6,961 nucleotides of DNA from Sphingomonas sp. UBA1000 (GTDB lineage Bacteria > Pseudomonadota > Alphaproteobacteria > Sphingomonadales > Sphingomonadaceae), in assembly GCA_002291855.1 (NCBI GenBank), contig DBAW01000097.1, positions 442 to 7,402 on the forward strand, read 5' to 3'. Position 1 is the stretch's first letter, and every line of letters begins with the position of its first letter. Shown piece by piece: positions 1-6,748 of the stretch. Made by a program: the position numbers and the translations under genes. The notes beneath the pieces were generated by a model, which did not search any database, was not told where the DNA came from, and saw only the letters and a program-made list of their open reading frames with translations.

Positions 1-62
1 GCCATGTCGGCGCTGCCCGGCTTGGGGTACCTTACACGGCCCCCTGACAAACGGAGTGTGAC
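1..62 (+). promoter_or_regulatory. Leader upstream of rplQ with its ribosome-binding site
   Basis: No plus-strand frame here gives a recognisable protein end. In particular, none resembles the C-terminus of RNA polymerase alpha (RpoA), which normally precedes rplQ, so this is probably the intergenic spacer of the alpha operon. A GGAG Shine-Dalgarno core lies at 53-56, six bases before the rplQ ATG at 63, which supports that start. I see no convincing -35/-10 pair. Read-through from an upstream gene is the expected source of transcription, but that is inferred from usual gene order. Confidence 0.6.
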
Positions 63-485
63 ATGCGCCATCGCGTTGGCGGCCGCAAGCTTCAGCGGAC
101 CGCATCCCATCGTACCGCCCTGTTCCGCAACCAGTCTGCCGCGCTGATCAAGCATGAGCAGATCATCACCACTGTCGCCAAGGCGAAGGAACTTCGCCCC
201 TATGTCGAAAAGCTGGTGACGCTGGCCAAGAAGGGCGGCCTCGCCAATCGGCGTCTCGCCCATGTCCGGCTGCTCGACGACACCCAGCTGAAGAAGCTGT
301 TTGACGTGCTGGCGCCGCGCTATGCCGACCGCAATGGCGGCTATACCCGCATCGTCAAGGCCGGCATCCGCGCGTCGGACGCCGCTCCGATGGCGATCAT
401 CGAGTTTGTCGACCGTGACGTGTCGGCCAAGGGTCAGGATTCCGGTCCGGTCCAGGGCGGCGAGCTGGAAGACGAAGCGGCCTGA
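63..485 (+). CDS. rplQ: 50S ribosomal protein L17
   Basis: Structural protein of the large ribosomal subunit, in the bacterial L17 family. The 140-residue product opens with the family signature: MRHR at 1-4, RKL at 8-10, HRTAL at 16-20, then the HEQIITT and KAKELR segments around 31-45 and an EKLVTLAKKG helix around 49-58. The conserved C-terminal strand (AIIEFVDRD, about 111-119) ends the core. About 20 acidic, low-complexity residues follow (ending ELEDEAA), a tail type common in alphaproteobacterial L17 and absent from the shorter E. coli protein. The ATG has a GGAG element six bases upstream and the signature begins at residue 1, so the start is secure. The gene ends in TGA and is followed 25 bases later by a strong intrinsic terminator, consistent with the last position in the alpha ribosomal operon (normally after rpoA). 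Nothing looks broken or transferred. Confidence 0.98.
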   Translation: MRHRVGGRKLQRTASHRTALFRNQSAALIKHEQIITTVAKAKELRPYVEKLVTLAKKGGLANRRLAHVRLLDDTQLKKLFDVLAPRYADRNGGYTRIVKAGIRASDAAPMAIIEFVDRDVSAKGQDSGPVQGGELEDEAA

Positions 486-510
486 GCCGCGCCGTCCCGG
501 CGAAAGTTGC

Positions 511-541
511 GAAAGGCCGCCTTCGGGCGGCCTTTCTTTTT
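511..541 (+). terminator. Rho-independent terminator after rplQ
   Basis: An 11-bp perfect GC-rich stem (511-521 pairing with 526-536) is closed by a TTCG tetraloop (522-525) and followed by a run of five T (537-541). This is a textbook intrinsic terminator for plus-strand transcription leaving rplQ. Read on the minus strand, the stem is not followed by a T-run, so it is unlikely to terminate the convergent gene ending at 581 efficiently. The remaining bases 542-580 hold nothing I recognise. Confidence 0.95.
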
Positions 542-580
542 GTCCGGCCAGAATCGTTGCCCGCCAGTCCAGCCCGGCGA

Positions 581-1855
581 TCAGCGCGCCAGGCCCGCCG
601 GGGCGAGCGGCAGGGCGGCGTCGATGGTGCGCGCGGCGGCATTGAAGCGTGCGCTTTCGGTCGAGCCGAAGCGGGCGAGGAACTGTGCCTCGCTCAGCCC
701 CTCGGGCGCGCGGGCCAGTGCTGCCGGCAGCAACAGCTCGTCATCGGCGCGGGCGAGCAGGGCGGCGGCCTCGGCGGCGCGCGCCGGATTGCCCAGCGCC
801 TCGGCGGCGTGCATGCCCGACCGGTCGGCGGCGAGATCGACAAAGCTGAACCCCGATCCGCTCGGCAGGCTGTCCGCCAGCTCCTTCCACTGGCCGATCG
901 CCCGTGCGGCATCGCGGCCGAAGGCGGCGGTCAGCGCCGCCGACAGCGCCCAATGCTTCGCCAGATCTGTCCGCCCGCCAAGCACCGGATCGGCCAACCT
1001 TGATCCGCTGAAGCCCGCCGGGCAGCTGCGCCGCGCGGCGGCGGCAAGTTCGGGCAGCAGATCGTCGCCGCGTTCGGGCACCGCGCGCAGCGCCAGCGCC
1101 GCCAGCCGTGCGCGATGGGCGTCGCGCGTCGCCAGCGGATCGGCGAACAGCCGCCGGATCTGATCGGCCAGCCGGGGCGGGGCGCCGGCCCCGGCCGCGC
1201 GGTCGGCGGCAATCAGCGCGCAATAGCGCCGCACCGCATCGGCAGTGTCGAAGCCGCTTCCCCCGGCCTTGAGCGCGGTATCGATCAGGCCGGTGCGCGG
1301 CGGCAGGCTGACCCGCGCGACCAATGCGTCGTCGCCAATCTCCACCCGCTGCACCAGCCGGTCGAGCGGCGGCAGATCGGCACCCCGCCGCCGGCCCAGC
1401 CACAGCGCCGCGCGGATGGCTGCCCGGCTGAGCGCGCGCGGCAGCGGCAGCCGCCCGATCCGGGCATCGACCGGCGGAAAACCCTGCGCGCTCGGCAGCG
1501 CCGATGCGCGGATATTGACCCACAGGCCCAGCGGCAGCGGCACGCTGGCAACCGCCTGCACCCGCCCGCCGGCGATTTTCAGATCGACATGCCGTCGCCC
1601 GCTGGCATCGCCCGCCAGCGCGGCGATGCCCGCCAGCATCGCATTGTCGATCATCACCATGCCGTTGTCGGTGCCGCGCGCCGCCTTCAGCGCTGCGATG
1701 GCGGCGCGGCCGGCGGAAACGTCCTGCGGGGAGGGGGCGGCGCGGCCCGGCGCTGCGGGCGCGGTCGACAGCAACAGCCAGGCGGCAAGCAGCAACACCG
1801 CGATGGCGATTGCCAGCCAGCGCTTCAGCCTTGCGCGCGAATGAGCCTCAGTGAT
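581..1855 (-). CDS. Membrane-anchored or exported protein of unknown function, probable ATC start
   Basis: I do not recognise the family. From the GTG at 1798 the product is 405 residues, but that start falls inside a hydrophobic helix and has no ribosome-binding site. The frame stays open to a stop at 1883-1885 and adds a basic stretch (SRARLKRW) followed by LAIAIAVLLLAAWLLL: a complete N-terminal anchor or signal with positive residues on the cytoplasmic side. The only well-placed initiation site is ATC at 1855, giving 424 residues beginning (M)TEAHSRARLKRW. In that numbering, residues 13-29 are the membrane segment. Residues 32-45 are an Ala/Pro/Ser linker. Residues about 65-140 look beta-rich and include VPLPLGLWVNIRA. 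Residues about 295-351 form the most conserved-looking block, with DLAKHW, a Gln-Trp-Lys-Glu-Leu segment, GSGFSF and DLAADRSG. There is one cysteine in the Cys-Pro pair near residue 278. The bulk is inferred to be periplasmic. It is convergent with rplQ and lies downstream of the glutamate dehydrogenase gene, across a hairpin. Confidence that it is a real gene is high; confidence in function is nil. Confidence 0.8.
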   Translation of the reverse strand: MTEAHSRARLKRWLAIAIAVLLLAAWLLLSTAPAAPGRAAPSPQDVSAGRAAIAALKAARGTDNGMVMIDNAMLAGIAALAGDASGRRHVDLKIAGGRVQAVASVPLPLGLWVNIRASALPSAQGFPPVDARIGRLPLPRALSRAAIRAALWLGRRRGADLPPLDRLVQRVEIGDDALVARVSLPPRTGLIDTALKAGGSGFDTADAVRRYCALIAADRAAGAGAPPRLADQIRRLFADPLATRDAHRARLAALALRAVPERGDDLLPELAAAARRSCPAGFSGSRLADPVLGGRTDLAKHWALSAALTAAFGRDAARAIGQWKELADSLPSGSGFSFVDLAADRSGMHAAEALGNPARAAEAAALLARADDELLLPAALARAPEGLSEAQFLARFGSTESARFNAAARTIDAALPLAPAGLAR

Positions 1856-1863
1856 CGCCGCTG

Positions 1864-1871
1864 TCCTTTCC
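1864..1871 (-). promoter_or_regulatory. Ribosome-binding site deciding the start of the unknown gene
   Basis: On the minus strand this reads GGAAAGGA, a good Shine-Dalgarno match. Its 3' end is eight bases from the ATC codon at 1855-1853, which is optimal spacing. It is about 65 bases from the GTG at 1798, too far to serve it. No ATG, GTG or TTG occurs in this frame between the upstream stop (1885-1883) and the GTG. Confidence 0.6.
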
Positions 1872-1915
1872 CCAACCGGCCTTTATGCGTCCGGTCCCCC
1901 GCTTTACGCCTCATG

Positions 1916-1956
1916 CCCCGGCCTTGCGCGTGCAATGGCCGCGCGCAAGGCCGGGG
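1916..1956. repeat. Perfect 15-bp inverted repeat downstream of the glutamate dehydrogenase gene
   Basis: Bases 1916-1930 are exactly complementary to 1942-1956, with an 11-base loop (1931-1941). The stem is GC-rich and starts 25 bases past the dehydrogenase stop. It should fold very stably in minus-strand RNA. There is no T-run after either arm on either strand, so it is not a classic intrinsic terminator. It could be a non-canonical terminator, a 3'-end stabilising hairpin, or a dispersed palindromic repeat. It also lies in the upstream region of the unknown gene (581-1855). Confidence 0.75.
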
Positions 1957-1980
1957 GGATGAAGCGGGCCGGCGTCGCGG

Positions 1981-4900
1981 TCAGCGGCCGAGCAGCACCC
2001 GCGCCTGACCCGCAATCTGGGCGAGCATCGCGGAGTTGGGCGCGGCGGTGGCACGGGCGCGGCGGACCAGTTCGCGGAACTGGGTGACGCGCTGCGCCTG
2101 CTGGTCGAGCCAGGCCGCGACCCGCGCCTGCGGATCGCCGGCCGGCGCGCGGGCGAGGAAATCCAGCCGCATCTGCTGGAAATCGCGGGCCAGGCCCGAG
2201 GCAAGCAGCCTTTCCCACGGATCGGTCGGGCTGAGCCGGTTGGCCGTCGCCTGCGCCCAGTCCAGCCCCAGCGCCTCGCCCAGATGGGTGAAAGCGCGGG
2301 TGAGCACGATCTCGTCGGTGCCGGTTGCCGCACCCAATGCGGCGAGACCGATTGCCCCGTCCATGTCGTGCAGCCGGGCGACGCGGCGGACGATCTCGAC
2401 CGGCGCACCGGTCGCGGTCAGCCGGTTGACGAGCGTCTGCGATGCCGCTTGCGCCTCTTCCTCCAGCAGCGCTTCGACATCCGCGCCCAGCCGGGCGATG
2501 CCGGGCTGGAGCCGTGCGACCAGCGTGCCCGGCTGCGCCCCCGGATCATGGGCGCGCAGCAGATCGGCCATTTGCAACCGGACGCCGCCGGCCACCGCAT
2601 CGAGCAGCGCGAGGCGGCTGGCCTCGGCCATCGGCGCGGCGTCGATATCGGCCCACAGCGCGGGCAGGCCGAACAGCCGTTCGGCGGCCACAAAGGCGGC
2701 GGCGATGTCGCCCAGCGCGGCGCCTTCTTCCTCGGCCAGTTCGAACGGATGGATCATGCCCAGCCGGTTGACGATGCGGTTGGCGATCTTGGTCGCCAGA
2801 ATCTCGCTGCGCAGCTGATGTTGGCCGATCGCGGCGGGGAAACGCTCGCGCATTTCGGCCGGGAAGGCGGCGAGCAGATCGCTGTCCAGCGTCGGATCCT
2901 GGCCCAGCGTCGTATGCTCGATCGCATCCTGCAGCGCGAGCTTGGCCGTCGACAGCAGCACCGCCAGTTCGGGCCGGGTCAGCCCCCGGCCTTCCTGCGC
3001 GCGGCGCAGCAGCTCGTCATTGGCGGCCAGCCCTTCGACCGCGCGGTCGAGCCGCCCGGTCGCCTCGAACGTCTCGATCAGCCGGATATAGGACGGCAGC
3101 CGGTCCGCACCGCCGGTCTCCGCAATCGACAGCGCCAGCGTCTGCTGGCGATTGTCGTTGAGCACCAGCTCGGCGACATCGTCGGTCATCCGCGCGAGCA
3201 GCGCGTTGCGGTCGTCGAACGCCAGCCGGCCTTCGGTCATTTCGCGGTTGAGCGCGATCTTGATGTTGACCTCATTGTCCGAACAATCGACCCCGGCCGA
3301 GTTGTCGATGAAGTCGGTGTTGATCCGCCCGCCCAGCGCCGAAAAGGCGATGCGCGCCGCCTGGGTGACGCCCAGATTGGCCCCTTCGCCGATCACGCGC
3401 GCGCGCACATCCTCGGCATTGACGCGCAGCGCGTCATTGCCCGGATCGCCGACCTCGCTGTTCGATTCAGCGCGCGCCTTCAGATAGGTGCCGATGCCGC
3501 CGAACCAGATCAGGTCGACCGGGGATTTGAGGATCGCGGAAATGAGCGCCGCCGGCTCCCACTGCGCCTCGCTGAGGCCCAGTGCCGCCTGCGCCTCGGC
3601 CGACAGGGTGATCGTCTTGGCGGTGCGCGCAAACACGCCGCCGCCGCTCGAGATCAGCTTTTCGTCATAATCGGCCCAGCTCGACCGGGGCAGGGCGAAC
3701 AGCCGTTCGCGCTCCGCCCAGCTCGTCGCCGGATCGGGATCGGGATCGATGAAGATGTGGCGATGGTCGAACGCCGCGACCAGCTTGATCGCCTTGGACA
3801 GCAGCATCCCGTTGCCGAACACGTCGCCCGACATGTCGCCGCAGCCGGCGACGCGGATGCTCTGCGTCTGCACATCGACGCCCATTTCGGCAAAATGCCG
3901 CTGCACCGACACCCAGCCGCCCTTGGCGGTGATGCCCATCGCCTTGTGGTCATAGCCCTGCGACCCGCCCGAGGCGAAGGCATCGCCCAGCCAGAAACCG
4001 CGTTCGAGCGCGATGGCGTTGGCGACATCGGAAAATGTCGCCGTGCCCTTGTCGGCGGCAACGACGAAATAGGGGTCGGCCCCGTCGCGCGGCACCACCC
4101 CATCGGGGTGGCGCACCTCGCCCTGCACGATATTGTCGGTGATCGACAGCAGGGTGCGGATGAAGATGCGGTAGCTTTCGGTGCCTTCGGCCAGCCAGGC
4201 ATCGCGGTTGGACGGGGCCGGCAGCTGCTTGGGGAAAAAGCCGCCCTTGGCCCCGGTCGGCACGATCACGGCATTCTTCACCCGCTGCGCCTTCATCAGG
4301 CCCAGAATCTCGGTGCGGAAATCGTCGCGCCGGTCGGACCAGCGCAGGCCGCCGCGCGCGACCGGGCCGGCGCGCAGGTGAATGCCTTCGACGCGCGGGG
4401 AATAGACCCAGATTTCGCGCCACGGGCGTGGCGCGGGCAGGCCCGGCACCTGTGCGGAATCAAGCTTGAACGCCAGCGCCTCGGCCGCGGCGGGCGCAAA
4501 GGCGTTGGTGCGCAGCGTCGCGGCCACCACGCCGCGCAGATGGCGCAGGATGCGGTCGTCATCGGCCGCCGCCACCTTGGCCAGCCCGGCCTCGATCATC
4601 GCGGCTGCCGCGTCGGCTGCGGCGTCGGCCGCTGCGGCATCGCCCTGGCGGGCGGGATCGTGACGGGCGTCGAACAGCGCGGTGATGCCTTCGGCGACAT
4701 CGGGCGCGCGGCGCAGCGCGTCGACAACCGTCGCCAGCCCATAGGACAGCCCGGTCTGGCGCAGATAGCGGAACCAGGCGCGGAACAGCACCACCGCGCG
4801 CGGGGCCATGCCGTTGGACACGATCAGCCGGTTGAAGGCGTCGTTTTCCGCCGCGCCCGACAGCACGGCGGCAATGGCCGGTTCGATCTGGTCTGCGCGG

Positions 4901-6639
4901 GCGAGCAGCGCTTCGGCCGCGCCCTCTTCGACTTCGAGCAGGAAGTCGTGCACCCGGCCCAGCCCGTCGTCGAGCGTGGCGGGCAGTTCCTCGATCACCT
5001 TGAAGCCGAAATTCTCCAGCGCCGGCACCGCGTCCGACAGCGCGACGCTGCCGCCGACATTGAAGATCTTGAGCCGCAGCTGGCCATCGCCGTCATGCGC
5101 CATGCGGTGCAGGCGCACGTCGCGCGCCTCGCCGGCCAGCGCCGACAGCCGCAGAATGTCGCGCGCCGCCTCTGCCGGGGCATAGCGGGCGCGGTAATGC
5201 GGCGGGAAGGCATGGGCATAGCGCAGCCGGAGCCGCGCCGCCCGGCCGGGATCGCCAAGCTCCGCCAGCACCGCCTCGATTGCCGGTGCCCAGTTGCGCA
5301 CCATGTCGCTGATCCGCTGGTCGAGCGCCTCGACATCGGGCAGCTTGCCGCCATCACGAATGTCGAGCGTGTAGCGGATGAGCGCCAGATCGCCGCTTTC
5401 CAGCGCGACGCCCCAGTTCAGGATCGTCGCGCGCGATTCCTCGGCCAGCATCCGGCCGATGGCGACGCGGCGCGCGGTCGTCAGATCGTCGCGCGGCAGC
5501 CAGACAAAGGCGAAGATATGCCGCGCCAGCGCGCTGCGGATCATCACCAGCTTGGGGCGCGGCCGGTCGGCCAGCGACATGAAGGTAAGCGCGAGCGTTT
5601 CCAGCTCTGCCGGCAGAAAGGCGGTCAGCAGATCGTGCGGCAGCGCATTGAACGCATGGGCAAGCGCCTTGCCGGCATGACCGGCGGGATCAAAGCCGTG
5701 CCGTTCCTGCAACCGGGCAAGGCGCGCGCGCAGCACCGGGATCTTGCCCGGCGCGCTGGCGAGCGCGCTCGACGTCCACAGCCCGGCATGGATCGACAGG
5801 CCGCTGATCCGCCCATCCTCGCGTTCGGGCACCAGCAGCAGGTCGAGCGGCGCGCGGCGATGCACGGTCGAGATCAGATTGGATTTGATCAGCAGCGGCG
5901 CTTCACCGCCCTGTTCGAAATGGGCGATGGCCCGCTCGATCGAACCCTTGGTCAGCAGATCCTGCCGGTCGGACCGGGACAGGCCGAGCGCGTCGTGGCG
6001 GGCCAGATCGCGGTCGCGCCGTTCATGGCCGAGCAGGGTGAAATGATCGGCAAGGAACCAGCGCAGCAGCTCCGCGCCCTCGCCATCGGGCAGCCGGTCG
6101 GCATCGGCGCGCATCGCTTTTTTGAGCAGCGGCCAGTCATCGACGGCGGCGCGGACATTGGCGAGCACGGCGGCGAGTTCGTCGAGCAGCGCCCGGCGCT
6201 GGCGCGCATCGGCGCGCTCCAGCTCCATATAGATGATCGATTCCCGCCGCTCGCCGCTGTCGGCGGTCGGGCGGATCTCGGTCGCCACACCCTCGGCGTC
6301 GCGGCGCACCGCGACGACCGGGTGGAGCAGCCGGTCGACCGCCAGATTATGCGCGCTGACCGTCGCTGCGACCGAATCCACAAGGAACGGCATGTCGTCA
6401 TTGACGATCGCCAGCCGCATGAAACGGTGCGGCCCGGCAATGGATTCCAGCTCGATCACCGGTTCGCCGGGGCGGCGGCAATCGGCGGCGCGGGCGATGA
6501 ACGCGGCGGCCGCGCTGCACGCCTCGGCGTCAAAGCCGTCCAGCTCGCCGGGCAAGGCCCGGCTGAGCAGGGCATGGGAAATCGAATCGATAAGCTGTTG
6601 ATCCGGCGTGTCCTGCCGGGTGCGCGTGGCCGTCGCCAT
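1981..6639 (-). CDS. gdhB: NAD-specific glutamate dehydrogenase, large (about 180-kDa class) bacterial type
   Basis: Catalyses NAD-dependent oxidative deamination of L-glutamate to 2-oxoglutarate and ammonium in the cytoplasm, feeding the TCA cycle. The 1,552-residue length and layout match the Bac_GDH (large GDH) family. The N-terminal regulatory half has ACT-like segments, for example MRLAIVNDDMPFLVDSV at about 74-90 and the RWFLADHFTLLGHERRD block at about 193-209. The catalytic core spans about 735-1135: ARGGLRWSDRRDDFRTE (761-777), lysines 783 and 788, TGAKGGFFPKQLP (795-807), AADKGTATFSDVAN (861-874), the glycine-rich nucleotide-binding AGCGDMSGDVFGNGM (931-945) followed by FIDPDPDP, and NTDFIDNSAGVDCSDNEVNIK (the 1107-1127 region). 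A helical C-terminal domain follows. An Ala/Asp-rich stretch at 667-680 looks like a flexible linker. The ATG at 6639 has GGCGGAG just upstream (GGAG four bases from ATG), which fixes the start. ACT-type domains suggest amino-acid allostery. The gene is intact, with all core motifs present. Orthologues have various symbols (gdhB, gdh2, gdhZ); the symbol is less certain than the function. Confidence 0.97.
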   Translation of the reverse strand: MATATRTRQDTPDQQLIDSISHALLSRALPGELDGFDAEACSAAAAFIARAADCRRPGEPVIELESIAGPHRFMRLAIVNDDMPFLVDSVAATVSAHNLAVDRLLHPVVAVRRDAEGVATEIRPTADSGERRESIIYMELERADARQRRALLDELAAVLANVRAAVDDWPLLKKAMRADADRLPDGEGAELLRWFLADHFTLLGHERRDRDLARHDALGLSRSDRQDLLTKGSIERAIAHFEQGGEAPLLIKSNLISTVHRRAPLDLLLVPEREDGRISGLSIHAGLWTSSALASAPGKIPVLRARLARLQERHGFDPAGHAGKALAHAFNALPHDLLTAFLPAELETLALTFMSLADRPRPKLVMIRSALARHIFAFVWLPRDDLTTARRVAIGRMLAEESRATILNWGVALESGDLALIRYTLDIRDGGKLPDVEALDQRISDMVRNWAPAIEAVLAELGDPGRAARLRLRYAHAFPPHYRARYAPAEAARDILRLSALAGEARDVRLHRMAHDGDGQLRLKIFNVGGSVALSDAVPALENFGFKVIEELPATLDDGLGRVHDFLLEVEEGAAEALLARADQIEPAIAAVLSGAAENDAFNRLIVSNGMAPRAVVLFRAWFRYLRQTGLSYGLATVVDALRRAPDVAEGITALFDARHDPARQGDAAAADAAADAAAAMIEAGLAKVAAADDDRILRHLRGVVAATLRTNAFAPAAAEALAFKLDSAQVPGLPAPRPWREIWVYSPRVEGIHLRAGPVARGGLRWSDRRDDFRTEILGLMKAQRVKNAVIVPTGAKGGFFPKQLPAPSNRDAWLAEGTESYRIFIRTLLSITDNIVQGEVRHPDGVVPRDGADPYFVVAADKGTATFSDVANAIALERGFWLGDAFASGGSQGYDHKAMGITAKGGWVSVQRHFAEMGVDVQTQSIRVAGCGDMSGDVFGNGMLLSKAIKLVAAFDHRHIFIDPDPDPATSWAERERLFALPRSSWADYDEKLISSGGGVFARTAKTITLSAEAQAALGLSEAQWEPAALISAILKSPVDLIWFGGIGTYLKARAESNSEVGDPGNDALRVNAEDVRARVIGEGANLGVTQAARIAFSALGGRINTDFIDNSAGVDCSDNEVNIKIALNREMTEGRLAFDDRNALLARMTDDVAELVLNDNRQQTLALSIAETGGADRLPSYIRLIETFEATGRLDRAVEGLAANDELLRRAQEGRGLTRPELAVLLSTAKLALQDAIEHTTLGQDPTLDSDLLAAFPAEMRERFPAAIGQHQLRSEILATKIANRIVNRLGMIHPFELAEEEGAALGDIAAAFVAAERLFGLPALWADIDAAPMAEASRLALLDAVAGGVRLQMADLLRAHDPGAQPGTLVARLQPGIARLGADVEALLEEEAQAASQTLVNRLTATGAPVEIVRRVARLHDMDGAIGLAALGAATGTDEIVLTRAFTHLGEALGLDWAQATANRLSPTDPWERLLASGLARDFQQMRLDFLARAPAGDPQARVAAWLDQQAQRVTQFRELVRRARATAAPNSAMLAQIAGQARVLLGR

Positions 6640-6660
6640 AGGTCTCCGCCTGCGGTTCGC

Positions 6661-6681
6661 GCGCCCGTCGGATGCGGGCGC
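6661..6681. repeat. Inverted repeat in the dehydrogenase leader
   Basis: A perfect 7-bp GC stem (6661-6667 with 6675-6681) encloses a 7-base loop. It lies 21 bases upstream of the dehydrogenase ATG, just beyond the ribosome-binding site, so it would form in the 5' leader of the mRNA. It could tune translation, be the remnant of a weak terminator of the upstream gene, or be chance in GC-rich DNA. There is no T-run. Confidence 0.45.
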
Positions 6682-6693
6682 TTGGGTCCGGTC

Positions 6694-6722
6694 GCTATGC
6701 GCCGCTTGGCGGCGCTTCTCAA
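6694..6722 (-). promoter_or_regulatory. Weak promoter-like match with a palindrome filling the spacer
   Basis: Minus-strand TTGAGA (6722-6717) and CATAGC (6699-6694) are separated by exactly 17 bases and lie 55 bases upstream of the dehydrogenase ATG. The -35 match is fair (TTGA is kept); the -10 match is poor (3 of 6). A perfect 7-bp stem with a 3-base TTG loop (6699-6705 with 6709-6715) fills almost the whole spacer. Such a palindrome could be a repressor site or a hairpin ending the upstream transcript. The promoter call is tentative; the palindrome itself is certain. Confidence 0.25.
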
Positions 6723-6748
6723 CCCCGGTCGTTACGGAAAACGGGCGT

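Noticed and set aside
507..1163. Plus-strand open frame beginning at the rplQ terminator
   Set aside because: It starts within or next to the terminator hairpin, has Ala/Ser/Arg-rich composition, and lies opposite the better-supported minus-strand gene.
1115..2008. Plus-strand open frame opposite the unknown gene and the following gap
   Set aside because: Low-complexity Arg/Gln/Ala/Pro composition and no plausible family. It is the shadow of the minus-strand gene and runs across the inverted repeat.
1911..2408. Other minus-strand frames overlapping the dehydrogenase C-terminus and similar internal frames
   Set aside because: They overlap the dehydrogenase in a different frame, are Arg/Pro-rich without domains, and have no ribosome-binding site that I can see.
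3731..3748. Three tandem copies of GGATCG
   Set aside because: They encode the DPDPDP of the FIDPDPDP motif that is typical of this dehydrogenase family, so the repeat follows from the protein and is not an independent element.
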